From JADGNZ01 sp963715895 (GTDB taxonomy: Bacteria; Acidobacteriota; Thermoanaerobaculia; Gp7-AA8), in NCBI GenBank assembly GCA_963715895.1, contig OY970284.1, positions 3,844,001 to 3,908,000 of the forward strand: a DNA stretch of 64,000 nucleotides, read 5' to 3'. The first letter of the stretch is position 1; each line of letters starts with the position of its first letter. Position numbers and translations under genes: made by a program. This document shows, piece after piece, positions 9,439-17,756 of the stretch. The notes below the pieces were generated by a model. It did not search any database, was not told the DNA's origin, and saw only the letters and a list, made by a program, of their open reading frames with translations.

Positions 9439-9492
9439 CGGAGACACAGAGGACACAGAGTTTTTTCTCTGTGATCTCTGTTTCTCATTGGT
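9432..9492. repeat. CACAGAG-type hairpin
   Basis: The strand at 9445-9460 pairs imperfectly with 9467-9481 around a TTTTTT loop. The words CACAGAG and CTCTGTG are repeated in each arm, and outer bases CCACC and GGTG extend the pairing. It sits between the decayed TPR gene and the gene starting at 9601. It is probably a dispersed intergenic element. Confidence 0.65.
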
Positions 9493-9600
9493 GAAGCGTT
9501 TGACTTCTGCGGCCTACCCCGAACGTGCCGCGAGATTGGCATGTTTATACTTCGCAGAGCCTCGCTGGAACGGGCTCGGAGCGGACATGGGAAGCGTTGC

Positions 9601-10191
9601 ATGACGGTCGGTTCAATTCTCTGGCGACGGCTCGACAGTCCGGGGCACGACGCGTGTCGGTTCGAGCAGCACGGCTCCGGCTGGCAGGTTGACGGTACAG
9701 CCGTGTTCCGGCTTGGCGGACGTCCAGCTCGTCTGACGTACGCCGCAACGTGCGATGTTTCGTGGCGCGCGCAGAGTGGTCACGTTCGTGGTTGGATCGG
9801 GGATCGGACCATCGAGCTCTCCATCGAGAGAACAGCGGCGGGAGCCTGGACGTTCAACGGCGAAGACGTGCCTGCTCTTCGCGACTGCGTAGATCTCGAT
9901 TTTGGCTTCACTCCCTCGACAAACCTCCTGCAACTCCGCCGGCTGGCTCTGGATCGTGGTCAGGCCGCCGACGCGCCAGCCGCCTGGCTTGACGTGTCGA
10001 CAGGTACTCTCGACGTTCTCGTCCAACGCTATGAACGGCGGTCGGAGACCACATACTGGTACGAGGCCCCACGCTTCACCTACTCGGAGTTTCTCGAAGT
10101 CGATCACATTGGGTTCGTCCGGAGATATCCCGGCCTCTGGGAAGCGGAACCGCTTGAAACGCCGCCTCACCGTGTTGTTGACCACGATTGA
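9601..10191 (+). CDS. Putative glycolipid-binding protein (PF06475-like)
   Basis: 196 residues from the ATG at 9601; an upstream ATG at 9541 in the same frame would add 20 unconserved residues. I recognise the family from its ordered hallmarks: WRRLDSPGHDAC near the start, WQVDGTAVF, the central VDLDFGFTPSTNLL, then the C-terminal RYERRSETTYWYEA and FVRRYPGLWEAE. The family is annotated as putative glycolipid-binding, with a single-domain beta-barrel fold and no signal peptide. The biochemical role is poorly defined. It is followed directly by the tandem array at 10204-10640. Confidence 0.85.
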   Translation: MTVGSILWRRLDSPGHDACRFEQHGSGWQVDGTAVFRLGGRPARLTYAATCDVSWRAQSGHVRGWIGDRTIELSIERTAAGAWTFNGEDVPALRDCVDLDFGFTPSTNLLQLRRLALDRGQAADAPAAWLDVSTGTLDVLVQRYERRSETTYWYEAPRFTYSEFLEVDHIGFVRRYPGLWEAEPLETPPHRVVDHD

Positions 10192-10203
10192 ACCCGGGCG
10201 CGT

Positions 10204-10640
10204 TGCATCGCGGTCGTGAGGCACGCCTGTAGTCAGCTTGCGGCGTTGCGTTGCGGTCGTGACGCACGTTGGTCACCAGCTTGCGGCGTTGCGTTGCGGT
10301 CGTGACGCACGTTGGTCACCAACTTGCGGCGTTGCGTTGCAGTCGTGAGGCAATGCGTCAAACGAGCGCTGCGTTGCCTCGAGGACGAGACCGATATGCG
10401 TCAACGAGCGCTACGTTGCCTCGACGAGACCGATATGCGTCAAACGAGCGCTGCGTTTCCTCGAGGACGAGACCGATATGCGTCAAACGAGCGCTGCGTT
10501 GCCTCGAGGACGAGACCGATATGCGTCAAACGAGCGCTGCGCTGCCTTGAGGACAGGACCGATATGCATCAAGAGCGCGCTGCGTTGCCTCGCGGGTTTG
10601 ACCGATGTGCGTCGACCACGGGCAGCGTTGCGAGACGCCC
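10204..10640. repeat. Tandem array, 43-bp unit, two phased sub-families
   Basis: About ten units. The first four carry CGGTCGTGA-type landmarks at 10211, 10254, 10297 and 10340, each 43 bp apart. The rest carry GCGTCAAACGAGCGC at 10355, 10398, 10437, 10480, 10523, 10566 and 10609, steps of 43 except one of 39 where two small deletions are visible. There are no spacers between units, so this is not a CRISPR. It occupies the gap between the convergent genes ending at 10191 and 10758. The open frames through it translate only the repeat. Confidence 0.9.
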
Positions 10641-10731
10641 GCGGTCCCAGGGAGTCTCGGCGAAACGGCGGCACTAAAACATTCAAGACGTGGTGCGCGC
10701 GCCGAACTTTGGAGCCGCGGGAACAACCGAC

Positions 10732-10755
10732 AACCGACAACGCGGCGAAGCCGCC
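10732..10755. repeat. Right arm only of the GGTTATC hairpin family
   Basis: The tandem words ACAACCG and ACAACCGAC lead into GCGGCGAAGCCGCC, as in the right arms of the full hairpins at 4087 and 13750, but no left arm is present. It abuts the stop of msrA. Confidence 0.75.
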
Positions 10756-10757
10756 AT

Positions 10758-11348
10758 TCAATGCGCCGGCGCTGCCCCCCACAACTTCTCCAGCCGCTGA
10801 TCCCGCCCGCAGTTGAAACGGTAGAACTTGTAGCGGAGCGGATTCTTCTTGTAGTAATCCTGGTGGTACTCCTCGGCCGGATAGAAGCGGCTGGCGAGGA
10901 GGATGTCGGTGTAGACGTCGTGATGAAACTTCACGCCAACGGCCTGCTTCGATGCTTCGGCCAGGCGTTTTTGCTCCGCATCGTGGACGAAGATGGCCGT
11001 GCGGTACTGCCCTCCGTTGTCGCAGAACTGGCCGGCGTTGTTCAGCGGATCGACGTTGTGCCAGTAGACGTCGAGGAGCTGCCGATAGCTGATCACCCGC
11101 GGGTCGTAGACCACTTCGACCGACTCGCGATGTCCGGTGTAGCCGGCGGACACCTCCTCGTACGTCGGCTTGTCGACACGCCCGCCCGTGTAGCCCGCCG
11201 TCACTGTGATGATCCCCTTCAACCGCTCGAACGGCGGTTCCATGCACCAGAAGCAACCCCCCGCGAAGGTTGCCACCGCGCGCGGCGGAGCAGGAGCGGC
11301 GCCGAGGAGGAGTGCGAGGGTGGCGATGGTGAAGAGGATTCGGGTCAT
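10758..11348 (-). CDS. msrA: Peptide-methionine (S)-S-oxide reductase MsrA, exported form
   Basis: 196 residues from the ATG at 11348, which has a GGAGACC Shine-Dalgarno and gives a clean signal peptide (MTRILFTIATLALLLGAA). The catalytic GGCFWC motif sits at 30-35 with nucleophile Cys32. Other family signatures follow: GYTGG, TYEEVSAGYTGH, VDPLNNAGQFCDNGGQYR and YHQDYY. A late Cys near 185 is a likely resolving residue. It repairs oxidised methionine in envelope proteins, using thioredoxin-type electrons delivered to the periplasm. An upstream in-frame start at 11378 would bury the signal peptide, so I reject it. Confidence 0.95.
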   Translation of the reverse strand: MTRILFTIATLALLLGAAPAPPRAVATFAGGCFWCMEPPFERLKGIITVTAGYTGGRVDKPTYEEVSAGYTGHRESVEVVYDPRVISYRQLLDVYWHNVDPLNNAGQFCDNGGQYRTAIFVHDAEQKRLAEASKQAVGVKFHHDVYTDILLASRFYPAEEYHQDYYKKNPLRYKFYRFNCGRDQRLEKLWGAAPAH

Positions 11349-11410
11349 CTGGTCTCCAAGTGTGGCCCCTGGCTCCAATCAGTTACCTTACGATACGTAG
11401 AGTAGGCCAG

Positions 11411-11441
11411 CCAACCGACAACTGACAACGGCGAAGCCGCC
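11411..11441. repeat. Right arm only of the GGTTATC hairpin family, next to a start codon
   Basis: The words CAACCGA and CAACTGA lead into GGCGAAGCCGCC and end at the base before the ATG at 11442, so the repeat occupies the position of the ribosome-binding site. Confidence 0.7.
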
Positions 11442-12401
11442 ATGAACTACGACGCATTCATCGAACGCGACCTCGACGCCATCCCTGCCGTGATCGCCGC
11501 GTTTCGCGCGGATCACTCGGCCGAGGAGTCGTGGACGGCGGTCACGCGGTTTGCCGTGCTGGCCTTTGCGCCGTCGCAGCATTCGAAGCACGCCCTCCTT
11601 TCCTGCCTTTCCGCATGGGACCTGCGCGCCATCCTCGGCGAACGATTCGATCAGGCGATCGTCGAATGTGCGATCTACGCGGCCGCCAGCAGACAACCGT
11701 GGAGCGAGCCTCCGATGCTCGATCCTCCTAGGCTCGCGTCCGATCAACGCGGCGATCTCGAGGAGTTGCGCTCCGCCATCGCCGCATCCGATCGCCTTCG
11801 CGCCGAGCGGTGGCTGGCAATGCGGTACACCGATCCCGATCTCGCGCACGATTACTTCACTGCCGCCTCCGACGATTTCGAAGACCTCGGCCACAAGCTG
11901 ATCATCACCACCGCCGCCTGGCGCCTCGCCGATCTTCTCGGCGAAAAGGGGAGGTACGCCATGTTGCGCGTAGGGGTGTGGGAGATGGAGGCGTATGGGG
12001 GTCGGGAACTGGGGGTCGGGCGTCGGAGTGGTACTCGCGATCTGAATTCTCTCTGCGTGGCCCTTGTGGCGAAGGTGATCGCGAACGGGGGGGATATCGT
12101 CAGTGCCCACGAGTTGTTTCTCTTCGATGCCGCGTTTCAAACGAGCGATGACACCATCATCCGCCGCGTGTGCGACCACCTCGGCGATATCGACCCCGCT
12201 CCGGCCCCCGGCCCCCGACCCCCTACTCCCGAAATCCACATCTATCGCCTCGCCCGCGATTACGGCGCCTGCCTGAAGGCGCACGCCGTCGCCAATCGAC
12301 TGCGTTCGCGGTTCCCTGACGCGGACTTTGATGGCATGCTCGCGGCCGTGCATCACAATCTCGATACGGCGCCGTCATTCGAGGGGATGGCGTTTGCGTA
12401 G
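11442..12401 (+). CDS. Hypothetical protein with in-frame repeat-word insertions
   Basis: 319 residues, mostly alpha-helical, with no signal peptide. I cannot assign a family. Two proline/glycine-rich low-complexity stretches interrupt it: GGRELGVGRRSGTR, encoded around 11999-12030, and APAPGPRPPTPE, encoded around 12198-12233. At DNA level these two stretches are inverted copies of G-rich words (GGGGGTC type), so a word-type hairpin appears to sit inside the gene without breaking the frame. The ATG at 11442 follows a hairpin arm directly, with no Shine-Dalgarno. The stop overlaps the TTG start of the next gene by 8 bp, implying co-translation. Confidence 0.7.
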   Translation: MNYDAFIERDLDAIPAVIAAFRADHSAEESWTAVTRFAVLAFAPSQHSKHALLSCLSAWDLRAILGERFDQAIVECAIYAAASRQPWSEPPMLDPPRLASDQRGDLEELRSAIAASDRLRAERWLAMRYTDPDLAHDYFTAASDDFEDLGHKLIITTAAWRLADLLGEKGRYAMLRVGVWEMEAYGGRELGVGRRSGTRDLNSLCVALVAKVIANGGDIVSAHELFLFDAAFQTSDDTIIRRVCDHLGDIDPAPAPGPRPPTPEIHIYRLARDYGACLKAHAVANRLRSRFPDADFDGMLAAVHHNLDTAPSFEGMAFA

Positions 12402-13746
12402 AGCGCTGCCGCTGGTAGCGCTGCTCGTTGCTTCGTACGCCGGTGCGCAGACCCTGCCACCGCTCGCGCAGCGGATCGATGCGATCACGTCGCAGCCGCC
12501 GCTCGACGCGGCGATCTGGGGCATTTACGTTTCCGACGATGCGGGGAACACGGTCTACGCCCGCAACGGGCTGACGCTCATGACACCGGCCTCGAACCGC
12601 AAGCTGTTCGCGGCGGCAACGGCCGCATCCTGCAATCCCCTCGACCGGCAACTGACGACGGAGCTCTGGCGCGACGGAAGCGACGTCATCCTCCGCGGCG
12701 GCGGCGATCCGACGCTGGGCGGACGGTGGGCATTCGACCGCGATTCTGTCTTCGCGCCGTTCATCGCCGCGCTTCGCTCCCGCGGGATCGCCGAGGTGAG
12801 GGATGTGATCGCCGACACCTCGCTCTTCGACCGGGTCACCATTCCCCCGAGCTGGAAGGTCGGCAACCTCGGCAGCGACTACGCGGTTCCGACCGATGCG
12901 CTGGCCTACAACGAGAACGTGGTGGGCGTCGTCGCCATCGGCTGCGCGCATCCGATCGTTACCACCGACCCGCCGTTCCTTGCGGAGACGGCGGCGGTTG
13001 CGTGCGGAGCGGGGGAGATGACCGTTCTCTCCGATTCCGGCAACACCATCGCCCTCTCCGGCAACATGCCGGAGCACTTCCAGTCGCTGGCCGGCATCGG
13101 CGATCCCGCGCTCTACGCGGCCCAGGCGCTGCGCGATGCCGTGCGCCGCGCCGGAATCGTGGTGACCGGCAAGGCGGCCGTCAACGTCGCCCCGCGTGTA
13201 TGGCGCGAACGGCTGGCCGTCATCGAATCGCCGCCGCTCTGGCAGATCCTTTCGGTCGTCCTCAAGCCGAGCCAGAATCTCTACGCCGAGATGCTCTTCA
13301 AAGGGCTGTCGGCCGGCGGTGCGCAGCCGGCGTCCTACGCGGCCTCCGAGGAGATCGAGCGGCGTTTTCTGACCACCGAGGCCGGCATCCCGGATGGCGA
13401 GTTCCGCTTCGTCGACGGCTGCGGCCTGTCGCCGGATGATCTGGTCACGCCACACGCGATCGTGACCCTGCTCCGCTGGATGAACGAACCGGCGCGGCGC
13501 GGCGTCTGGTCGCTGATGCTGGCGCAGCCCGGCGAGGAGGGGACGCTACGCTGCCGTCTGCTTCCGCTGGCCGGCCGTCTGCACGGAAAGACCGGCAGCA
13601 TCAACGGCGTGAACGCCCTGAGCGGAATCCTCGAAAATGCGGACGGTACGCATCGTTACTTCTCGATCATCATCAACCACCACACCTCCGATTCGAGCGA
13701 AGTGCTGCATGCCATCGACGCGGTGGTGGGGGAGATTGCGAGGTAA
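12394..13746 (+). CDS. dacB: D-alanyl-D-alanine carboxypeptidase/endopeptidase (PBP4 family)
   Basis: I choose the TTG at 12394: GAGGGG at 12381-12386 gives a well-spaced Shine-Dalgarno, and the protein then begins with a proper signal peptide (RRALPLVALLVASYAGAQ). That leaves 450 residues. All three penicillin-binding motifs are present: SNRK at 67-70 (nucleophile Ser67), SQN at 293-295 and KTG at 399-401. The long insert between the first two motifs is the PBP4-type extra domain. The enzyme trims or cleaves peptidoglycan peptides in the periplasm. Translation is coupled to the preceding unknown gene by an 8-bp overlap. Confidence 0.92.
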   Translation: MRRALPLVALLVASYAGAQTLPPLAQRIDAITSQPPLDAAIWGIYVSDDAGNTVYARNGLTLMTPASNRKLFAAATAASCNPLDRQLTTELWRDGSDVILRGGGDPTLGGRWAFDRDSVFAPFIAALRSRGIAEVRDVIADTSLFDRVTIPPSWKVGNLGSDYAVPTDALAYNENVVGVVAIGCAHPIVTTDPPFLAETAAVACGAGEMTVLSDSGNTIALSGNMPEHFQSLAGIGDPALYAAQALRDAVRRAGIVVTGKAAVNVAPRVWRERLAVIESPPLWQILSVVLKPSQNLYAEMLFKGLSAGGAQPASYAASEEIERRFLTTEAGIPDGEFRFVDGCGLSPDDLVTPHAIVTLLRWMNEPARRGVWSLMLAQPGEEGTLRCRLLPLAGRLHGKTGSINGVNALSGILENADGTHRYFSIIINHHTSDSSEVLHAIDAVVGEIAR

Positions 13747-13749
13747 CTC

Positions 13750-13859
13750 TGCGGCGTTGCCGCGTTATCGGTTGTCAGTTATCGGTTGTTGATGGCGACG
13801 TGTCGCGGCTGTCGGCGGATCCAACCGACAACCGATAACCGACAACGCGGCGAAGCCGC
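13750..13859. repeat. Long hairpin of 7-bp words (GGTTATC family), full copy
   Basis: The left arm starts 3 bp after the dacB stop. The right arm ends at the stop of the minus-strand gene at 13860. Arms consist of a GC-rich clamp (GCGGCG / CGCGGCGAAGCCGC) plus tandem GGTTATC / GATAACC words. It fills the whole convergent gap. Confidence 0.85.
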
Positions 13860-14129
13860 TCACACCAGCATCGAGAAGTCACGGACGGCCTGCCGCAGCC
13901 GGTCGAGATGACGGGCATCCTCGGTGATCCGGCGCTTGAGCTCCTCGGCGAAGGGCAGGTCGTTCCGGCGCTCTTCGGCCGTGCCGTGTGATTCGAGGAA
14001 GTCGATCCACTTGTCGGGATCGCCGTCGAACAACGAGAAAAGCATGTGGATGCGCGCGAAGTTTGCGACCAGCACCGACAAATTCGCGGTTTCTACCCAG
14101 TCGTAGGTCTCGACAGCCATTGCCTGCAC
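13860..14129 (-). CDS. Small hypothetical protein
   Basis: 89 residues, acidic and helical, no cysteines, no signal peptide. The sequence (for example FARIHMLFSLFDGDPDKW and LKRRITEDARHLDRLR) matches no family I recognise. Met4 at 14120 is an alternative start. It stands alone between two minus-strand genes and ends exactly at a hairpin element. Confidence 0.6.
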   Translation of the reverse strand: MQAMAVETYDWVETANLSVLVANFARIHMLFSLFDGDPDKWIDFLESHGTAEERRNDLPFAEELKRRITEDARHLDRLRQAVRDFSMLV

Positions 14130-14200
14130 GGAGAACCCCCTGAACTAGGAGTGACGGAAAGGCGTCCGTCCCTACCCCCTGAGGCGAAAATAAAATTTAT

Positions 14201-14599
14201 TTATTCTATCGCCGCGAGCTCAGCCGTTTGGCCGTTCCACGTTCCGTACGACAGGCATCGCACGCAGGTGAAGCTGTACTCGGCCAGACCGGTGGTGGGA
14301 TTCTCCGACGACTCGACTTCGAGCTCCGACTGGCAGCGATAGCAGAGGTTGGCATCGCCGCGCTCGATATTCTCCAGAAAGCCCTCCACCTGCTGCCGGT
14401 GGAACTCCATCTGCCGAGGCCGCTGCGGAATGGTGATCGACTCCCTGCCGCGCGGGCAGGTCAGGACGATGTGGTCGGCGAAGGTGGTCTGGACGAAGCT
14501 GCCGGCCATGATCACGCCCGGATGTTTCGGACACACTACGGGTTGCCTGGACCAGTACGCGCGCGCCAGATCGCGAAGTTGTTGTACGTCGTTAGCCAT
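14201..14599 (-). CDS. Hypothetical protein with zinc-ribbon-like cysteines
   Basis: 132 residues. CYRC at 86-89 and CVRC at 112-115 form a four-cysteine zinc-ribbon pattern, and two further cysteines at 23 (VVCPKHP) and 48 (LTCPRG) may form a second half-site. The middle (RPRQMEFHRQQVEGFLENIERG) is a probable amphipathic helix. I do not recognise a named family; metal binding and perhaps protein or nucleic-acid contact are inferences from the cysteine spacing. Confidence 0.65.
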   Translation of the reverse strand: MANDVQQLRDLARAYWSRQPVVCPKHPGVIMAGSFVQTTFADHIVLTCPRGRESITIPQRPRQMEFHRQQVEGFLENIERGDANLCYRCQSELEVESSENPTTGLAEYSFTCVRCLSYGTWNGQTAELAAIE

Positions 14600-14870
14600 G
14601 ATGCGAAGTTTATCCTGACGCGCCGCGAAGCGGAGCGTCGATCGGAGCGCTGGCGTCTCGCCGGCTGGCCCTGCGCGCGTCTCGCCGCCGGGTTATTCGC
14701 GTGCAGGGAGTCTTGCCTGATGACGGCATGGGAAAACGGGTTTGGATCATTTCGAACCTCCCGATGACGACGCTTGACCTCAGGCCTGCCACAGGCAGGA
14801 ATTGAAGATCAACGCGCATGCCTCCAGGCCACCACACGGGGCTGATTAGCAGGCGCGTATAGCCCGCAGG
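14600..14870. other. Non-coding stretch with a 25-nt sequence shared with 48489-48513
   Basis: No supported gene. Bases 14644-14668 (GGAGCGCTGGCGTCTCG followed by CCGGCTGG) are identical to 48489-48513, and both copies precede a tandem array. Nothing else recognisable is seen here. Confidence 0.6.
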
Positions 14871-14879
14871 GCCTCACCC

Positions 14880-15260
14880 GGGGGGGTCGATATCAGAACT
14901 GAATGAGCTCAAGCCATCACGGGTAGGGGTGAATATCAGACGTGCATGGCCTCAAGCGCCCGCGAGGGGGGGGTCGATATCAGACGCGTATGACTTCAAT
15001 ACCATCGCCAGTCGCGTGAAGCAAACGCGATTGATCTTGACCCCCCTCGCCGGTGGCGTGAGATCAATCGCGGATGATCTTGACCCCCATCGGCGATCGC
15101 GTGAGACAGTCGCAGGTGATCTTGACCCCCGTCGCGCGTGATATTGAACCCCATCGCCAGTGCCGTGAGACGATCGCAAGTGATCTTGACCTCCATCGCC
15201 AGTGGCGTGACGTCAGTCGCGAGTGACCTCGAGGCCGTCGCCAGTCCCGTAAATGCCAGG
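14880..15260. repeat. Tandem array, 42-44-bp unit
   Basis: About nine degenerate units. The landmark GATATCAGA occurs at 14889, 14932 (as AATATCAGA) and 14976. After a transition the landmark becomes GCGTGA, at 15014, 15056, 15099, 15163, 15205 and 15247. Steps are 42-44 bp, with one of 64 (about three half-units). CTTGACCCCC is the common core of the second half. It lies between two minus-strand genes, with no spacers and no credible ORF. Confidence 0.85.
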
Positions 15261-15288
15261 CGCGTATGACCTTCGAGCCGTCGAGACG

Positions 15289-16395
15289 TCAGCGCTTCGC
15301 CGTCTCGATCTCTCCAAAGACCCTGAGGAAGTTCCCGCCGAGGACTTTCGTCACATCCCGCTCGGACAGCCCGCGTTCGAGCAGGCGGGCGGTCAGGAGC
15401 GGTAAGCCGGCCGCTGTCTGGAGGCCGGTCGGCAGCGCGGGGACGCCGTCAAAATCGCTGCCGATGCCGACATGGTCGATTCCGGCCACCTCGGCGGCGT
15501 GCAGGATGTGGTCCGCGGCGTCGTCCAGCGTCGCCTGCGGGCTGCCGAGGGCGTTGAACCATTCCAGGTATCGATCCCAGTCGGTGGCATCGTTCGGCAT
15601 TTCCTCGGTGCCGGCAGCGGAGTCGCTTTTCACCTTCTTCTGCGAATTCATGATCACCTGTGCCACAGAATCGTTCAGGAAGGCGGAGAAGAAGTTGATC
15701 ATGCAGATGCCGCCGTTTTTCGCCAGATCGCGAAGCATGTCGTCGGTCATGTTGCGGGGATGCCGGCAGATGGCACGGCACGACGAATGCGTGGCCACGA
15801 CCGGCACGCGCGTCGTCTCCAGCACCGCGTAGAAGGCCGGATCGGAGACGTGTGAGATGTCGACGATCATGCCGAGGTCGTTCATCGTGCGCACGACGTC
15901 GCGTCCGAAATCGGTCAGACCGTTGTGGCGTCCGGCATCGCCCGAGGAGTCGCACCAGTTGTTCGTGTTGACGTGCGTGAGCGTCAGATAGCGGGCGCCG
16001 AGGGAGTAGAAATCGCGCAGGATCGACAGCGAATCCTCGATGGCATGCCCTCCTTCGATGCCGATCATGATGGCGGTCTTCCCGTCGGTCTTGGCCTGAC
16101 GAATGCCCGCGGCATCGGTGCAGAAGGTCAGCACGTCCGGCTGCCGTTTCACCTCGGCATGAATGAGATCGATGGTGCGATAGGCAAACCGCGCCGCTCC
16201 CCGTCCGGCATAAAACGGTGGCACATACGCGGCGAAGAACGATGCGGTGATGCCGCCCTCCCGTATCGTCTTCAGATCGAGTTGGGCCTCGGGGTCATGC
16301 TCGTCCAGGTGCAGGTTGTGGCGAAGGAGCCGATAGGGCGTATCGCAATGCCCGTCGACGATGATGGCGCGGTTGTGGATGGCGGAATTGGTCAT
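15289..16395 (-). CDS. Membrane dipeptidase, peptidase M19 (renal dipeptidase family)
   Basis: 368 residues with the binuclear zinc signatures of M19: HCD in VDGHCDTPYR near residue 16-18, the bridging Glu in GIEGGHAIEDS near 130, His in VATHSSCR near 205, and the C-terminal HVGIGSDFDG with the catalytic-site Asp. It hydrolyses dipeptides, often L-D or D-D, and may recycle peptidoglycan fragments. No signal peptide is visible, so it is probably cytoplasmic here. TACGAT at 16404-16409 lies 8 nt before the ATG, in the leaderless arrangement. Confidence 0.93.
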   Translation of the reverse strand: MTNSAIHNRAIIVDGHCDTPYRLLRHNLHLDEHDPEAQLDLKTIREGGITASFFAAYVPPFYAGRGAARFAYRTIDLIHAEVKRQPDVLTFCTDAAGIRQAKTDGKTAIMIGIEGGHAIEDSLSILRDFYSLGARYLTLTHVNTNNWCDSSGDAGRHNGLTDFGRDVVRTMNDLGMIVDISHVSDPAFYAVLETTRVPVVATHSSCRAICRHPRNMTDDMLRDLAKNGGICMINFFSAFLNDSVAQVIMNSQKKVKSDSAAGTEEMPNDATDWDRYLEWFNALGSPQATLDDAADHILHAAEVAGIDHVGIGSDFDGVPALPTGLQTAAGLPLLTARLLERGLSERDVTKVLGGNFLRVFGEIETAKR

Positions 16396-16403
16396 CGGGC
16401 GGG

Positions 16404-16409
16404 ATCGTA
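16404..16409 (-). promoter_or_regulatory. -10-like TACGAT, leaderless start of the dipeptidase gene
   Basis: The hexamer is separated from the ATG at 16395 by 8 nt, with no Shine-Dalgarno in between. Confidence 0.5.
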
Positions 16410-16424
16410 CTTCACCGGAAGGCT

Positions 16425-16500
16425 TATCCGCAGATTGCGCAGACAGACGCAGATGGAAGACGGTTTTATCTGCGTTCCTCCCTCTGCGTCATCTGCGGAT
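16425..16500. repeat. Hairpin of ATCTGCG words
   Basis: ATCCGCAGATTGCGCAGA on the left faces TCTGCGTCATCTGCGGAT on the right, with inner copies of CGCAGAT and ATCTGCG. It lies between two divergent genes, before the promoter of the gene at 16532. Confidence 0.7.
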
Positions 16501-16515
16501 GGTCTTTGTCGAAAG

Positions 16516-16521
16516 TACACT
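16516..16521 (+). promoter_or_regulatory. -10-like TACACT, leaderless start of the LolC/E-like gene
   Basis: The gap to the ATG at 16532 is 10 nt and holds no Shine-Dalgarno. Confidence 0.45.
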
Positions 16522-16531
16522 ACGTGCCGCA

Positions 16532-17755
16532 ATGAACCTCTCCAGGCAAATCGCGTGGCGGTACCTGCGGCGGCCTACGGACCGGCTGGTGTCGGCGGTC
16601 GGCTTTGTCTCCGTGCTCGGGCTGGTCATCGGGGTGATGGCGCTGGTGATCTCGATGGCGTTGATGACCGGGTATCGCGGCGATCTCCAGAAAAAGTTAC
16701 TCGGGGGGAACGCGGAGATCTTCGTTTACTCCGTCGGCGGACCGATCGCCGACACGGACCGGCTGGTGTCGCTGGTTCGGGGGGCGCCGGGAGTGGCCGA
16801 GGCGGCGCCGGTGCTGTTCAAGAACGCCCTGGTGACGACCGAGCGGATCTCGACCGGCACCGAGGTGATGCTGAAAGGGATCGAGCCGACCCGGGGGAAA
16901 GGGTCGCCGATGATCGCGAAGATCATCGGATCGCGAAATGCCTTCAACACGGATGAAGGGGAGCGCGGTGTGGCTATCGGACGCTACCTGGCCAAGAAGC
17001 TGGGGGTGGCGAAAGGGCAGTCGATCAGCATCACGGTGCCGGTCGAAGACAGCGGCAGCTTCCTGCCGCGCAGCGCTTCGTTCGTGGTGACGAACGTCTT
17101 CGACACCGGTTTCTACGAGTTCGACGCGCGCTGGCTCTTCATCGACCTGCACGAAGCCGAGGCGCTGCTCAACGCTCCCGGTGCTGCGAACCTGTTGGAG
17201 GTGAAGCTCGTCCCCGGCGCGGACCTCGACCTGGTCGCGCGCGCCATCGATGCGCGCACCGAGCATCGTTACGCCATCAGCGACTGGCGGGACATGAACC
17301 GGCAGCTCTTCTCGATGCTGAAGATCCAGCAACTGGTGCTCTTCATCGTCATCGGCCTGATCGTTTTCGTCTCGACGTTCAACATCGTCTCCACGCTGAT
17401 CATGACGGTTCACGAGAAACGAAAAGAGATCGGCATCCTCTCGTCGATGGGGGCGGAGTCGGGGATGGTGAGCCGCATCTTCGTCTGGTACGGGACGATG
17501 GTCGGCCTGATGGGCACGGCCACCGGCATGGTCCTGGGCGTGGTGATCTGTTGGGTGATCACGCGGTACAACCTGGTGTCGTTCCCTCCCGAGATCGCCC
17601 AGGTCTATTTCGTTTCGTCGATCCCGTTCGTGACCAGGCCGATCGATCTGGGGATCATCGCCGCGTTCTCACTGATCGTTTCGTTCGGCGCCACGATCCT
17701 GCCGTCGTTGCGGGCGGCACGGTTGAATCCGGTTGAGGCGTTGAGGCATGAATAG
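16532..17755 (+). CDS. LolC/LolE-like lipoprotein-releasing ABC permease
   Basis: 407 residues from the ATG at 16532 (MNLSRQIAWRYLR), which is the conserved family start; the longer open frame to 16361 runs through a hairpin. One N-terminal helix near 20-45, a large periplasmic domain (about 50-265), then three helices between about 270 and 395 give the FtsX/MacB topology. The cytoplasmic stretch HEKRKEIGILSSMGA and the ending LRAARLNPVEALRHE are diagnostic. It should extract lipoproteins from the inner membrane together with a LolD ATPase, which is not in this window. Confidence 0.9.
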   Translation: MNLSRQIAWRYLRRPTDRLVSAVGFVSVLGLVIGVMALVISMALMTGYRGDLQKKLLGGNAEIFVYSVGGPIADTDRLVSLVRGAPGVAEAAPVLFKNALVTTERISTGTEVMLKGIEPTRGKGSPMIAKIIGSRNAFNTDEGERGVAIGRYLAKKLGVAKGQSISITVPVEDSGSFLPRSASFVVTNVFDTGFYEFDARWLFIDLHEAEALLNAPGAANLLEVKLVPGADLDLVARAIDARTEHRYAISDWRDMNRQLFSMLKIQQLVLFIVIGLIVFVSTFNIVSTLIMTVHEKRKEIGILSSMGAESGMVSRIFVWYGTMVGLMGTATGMVLGVVICWVITRYNLVSFPPEIAQVYFVSSIPFVTRPIDLGIIAAFSLIVSFGATILPSLRAARLNPVEALRHE

Positions 17756-17756
17756 T

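Noticed and set aside
10269..10677. Repetitive ORFs with RYASNERC units
   Set aside because: Translation of the 43-bp array; the 39-bp unit shifts the frame between sub-parts.
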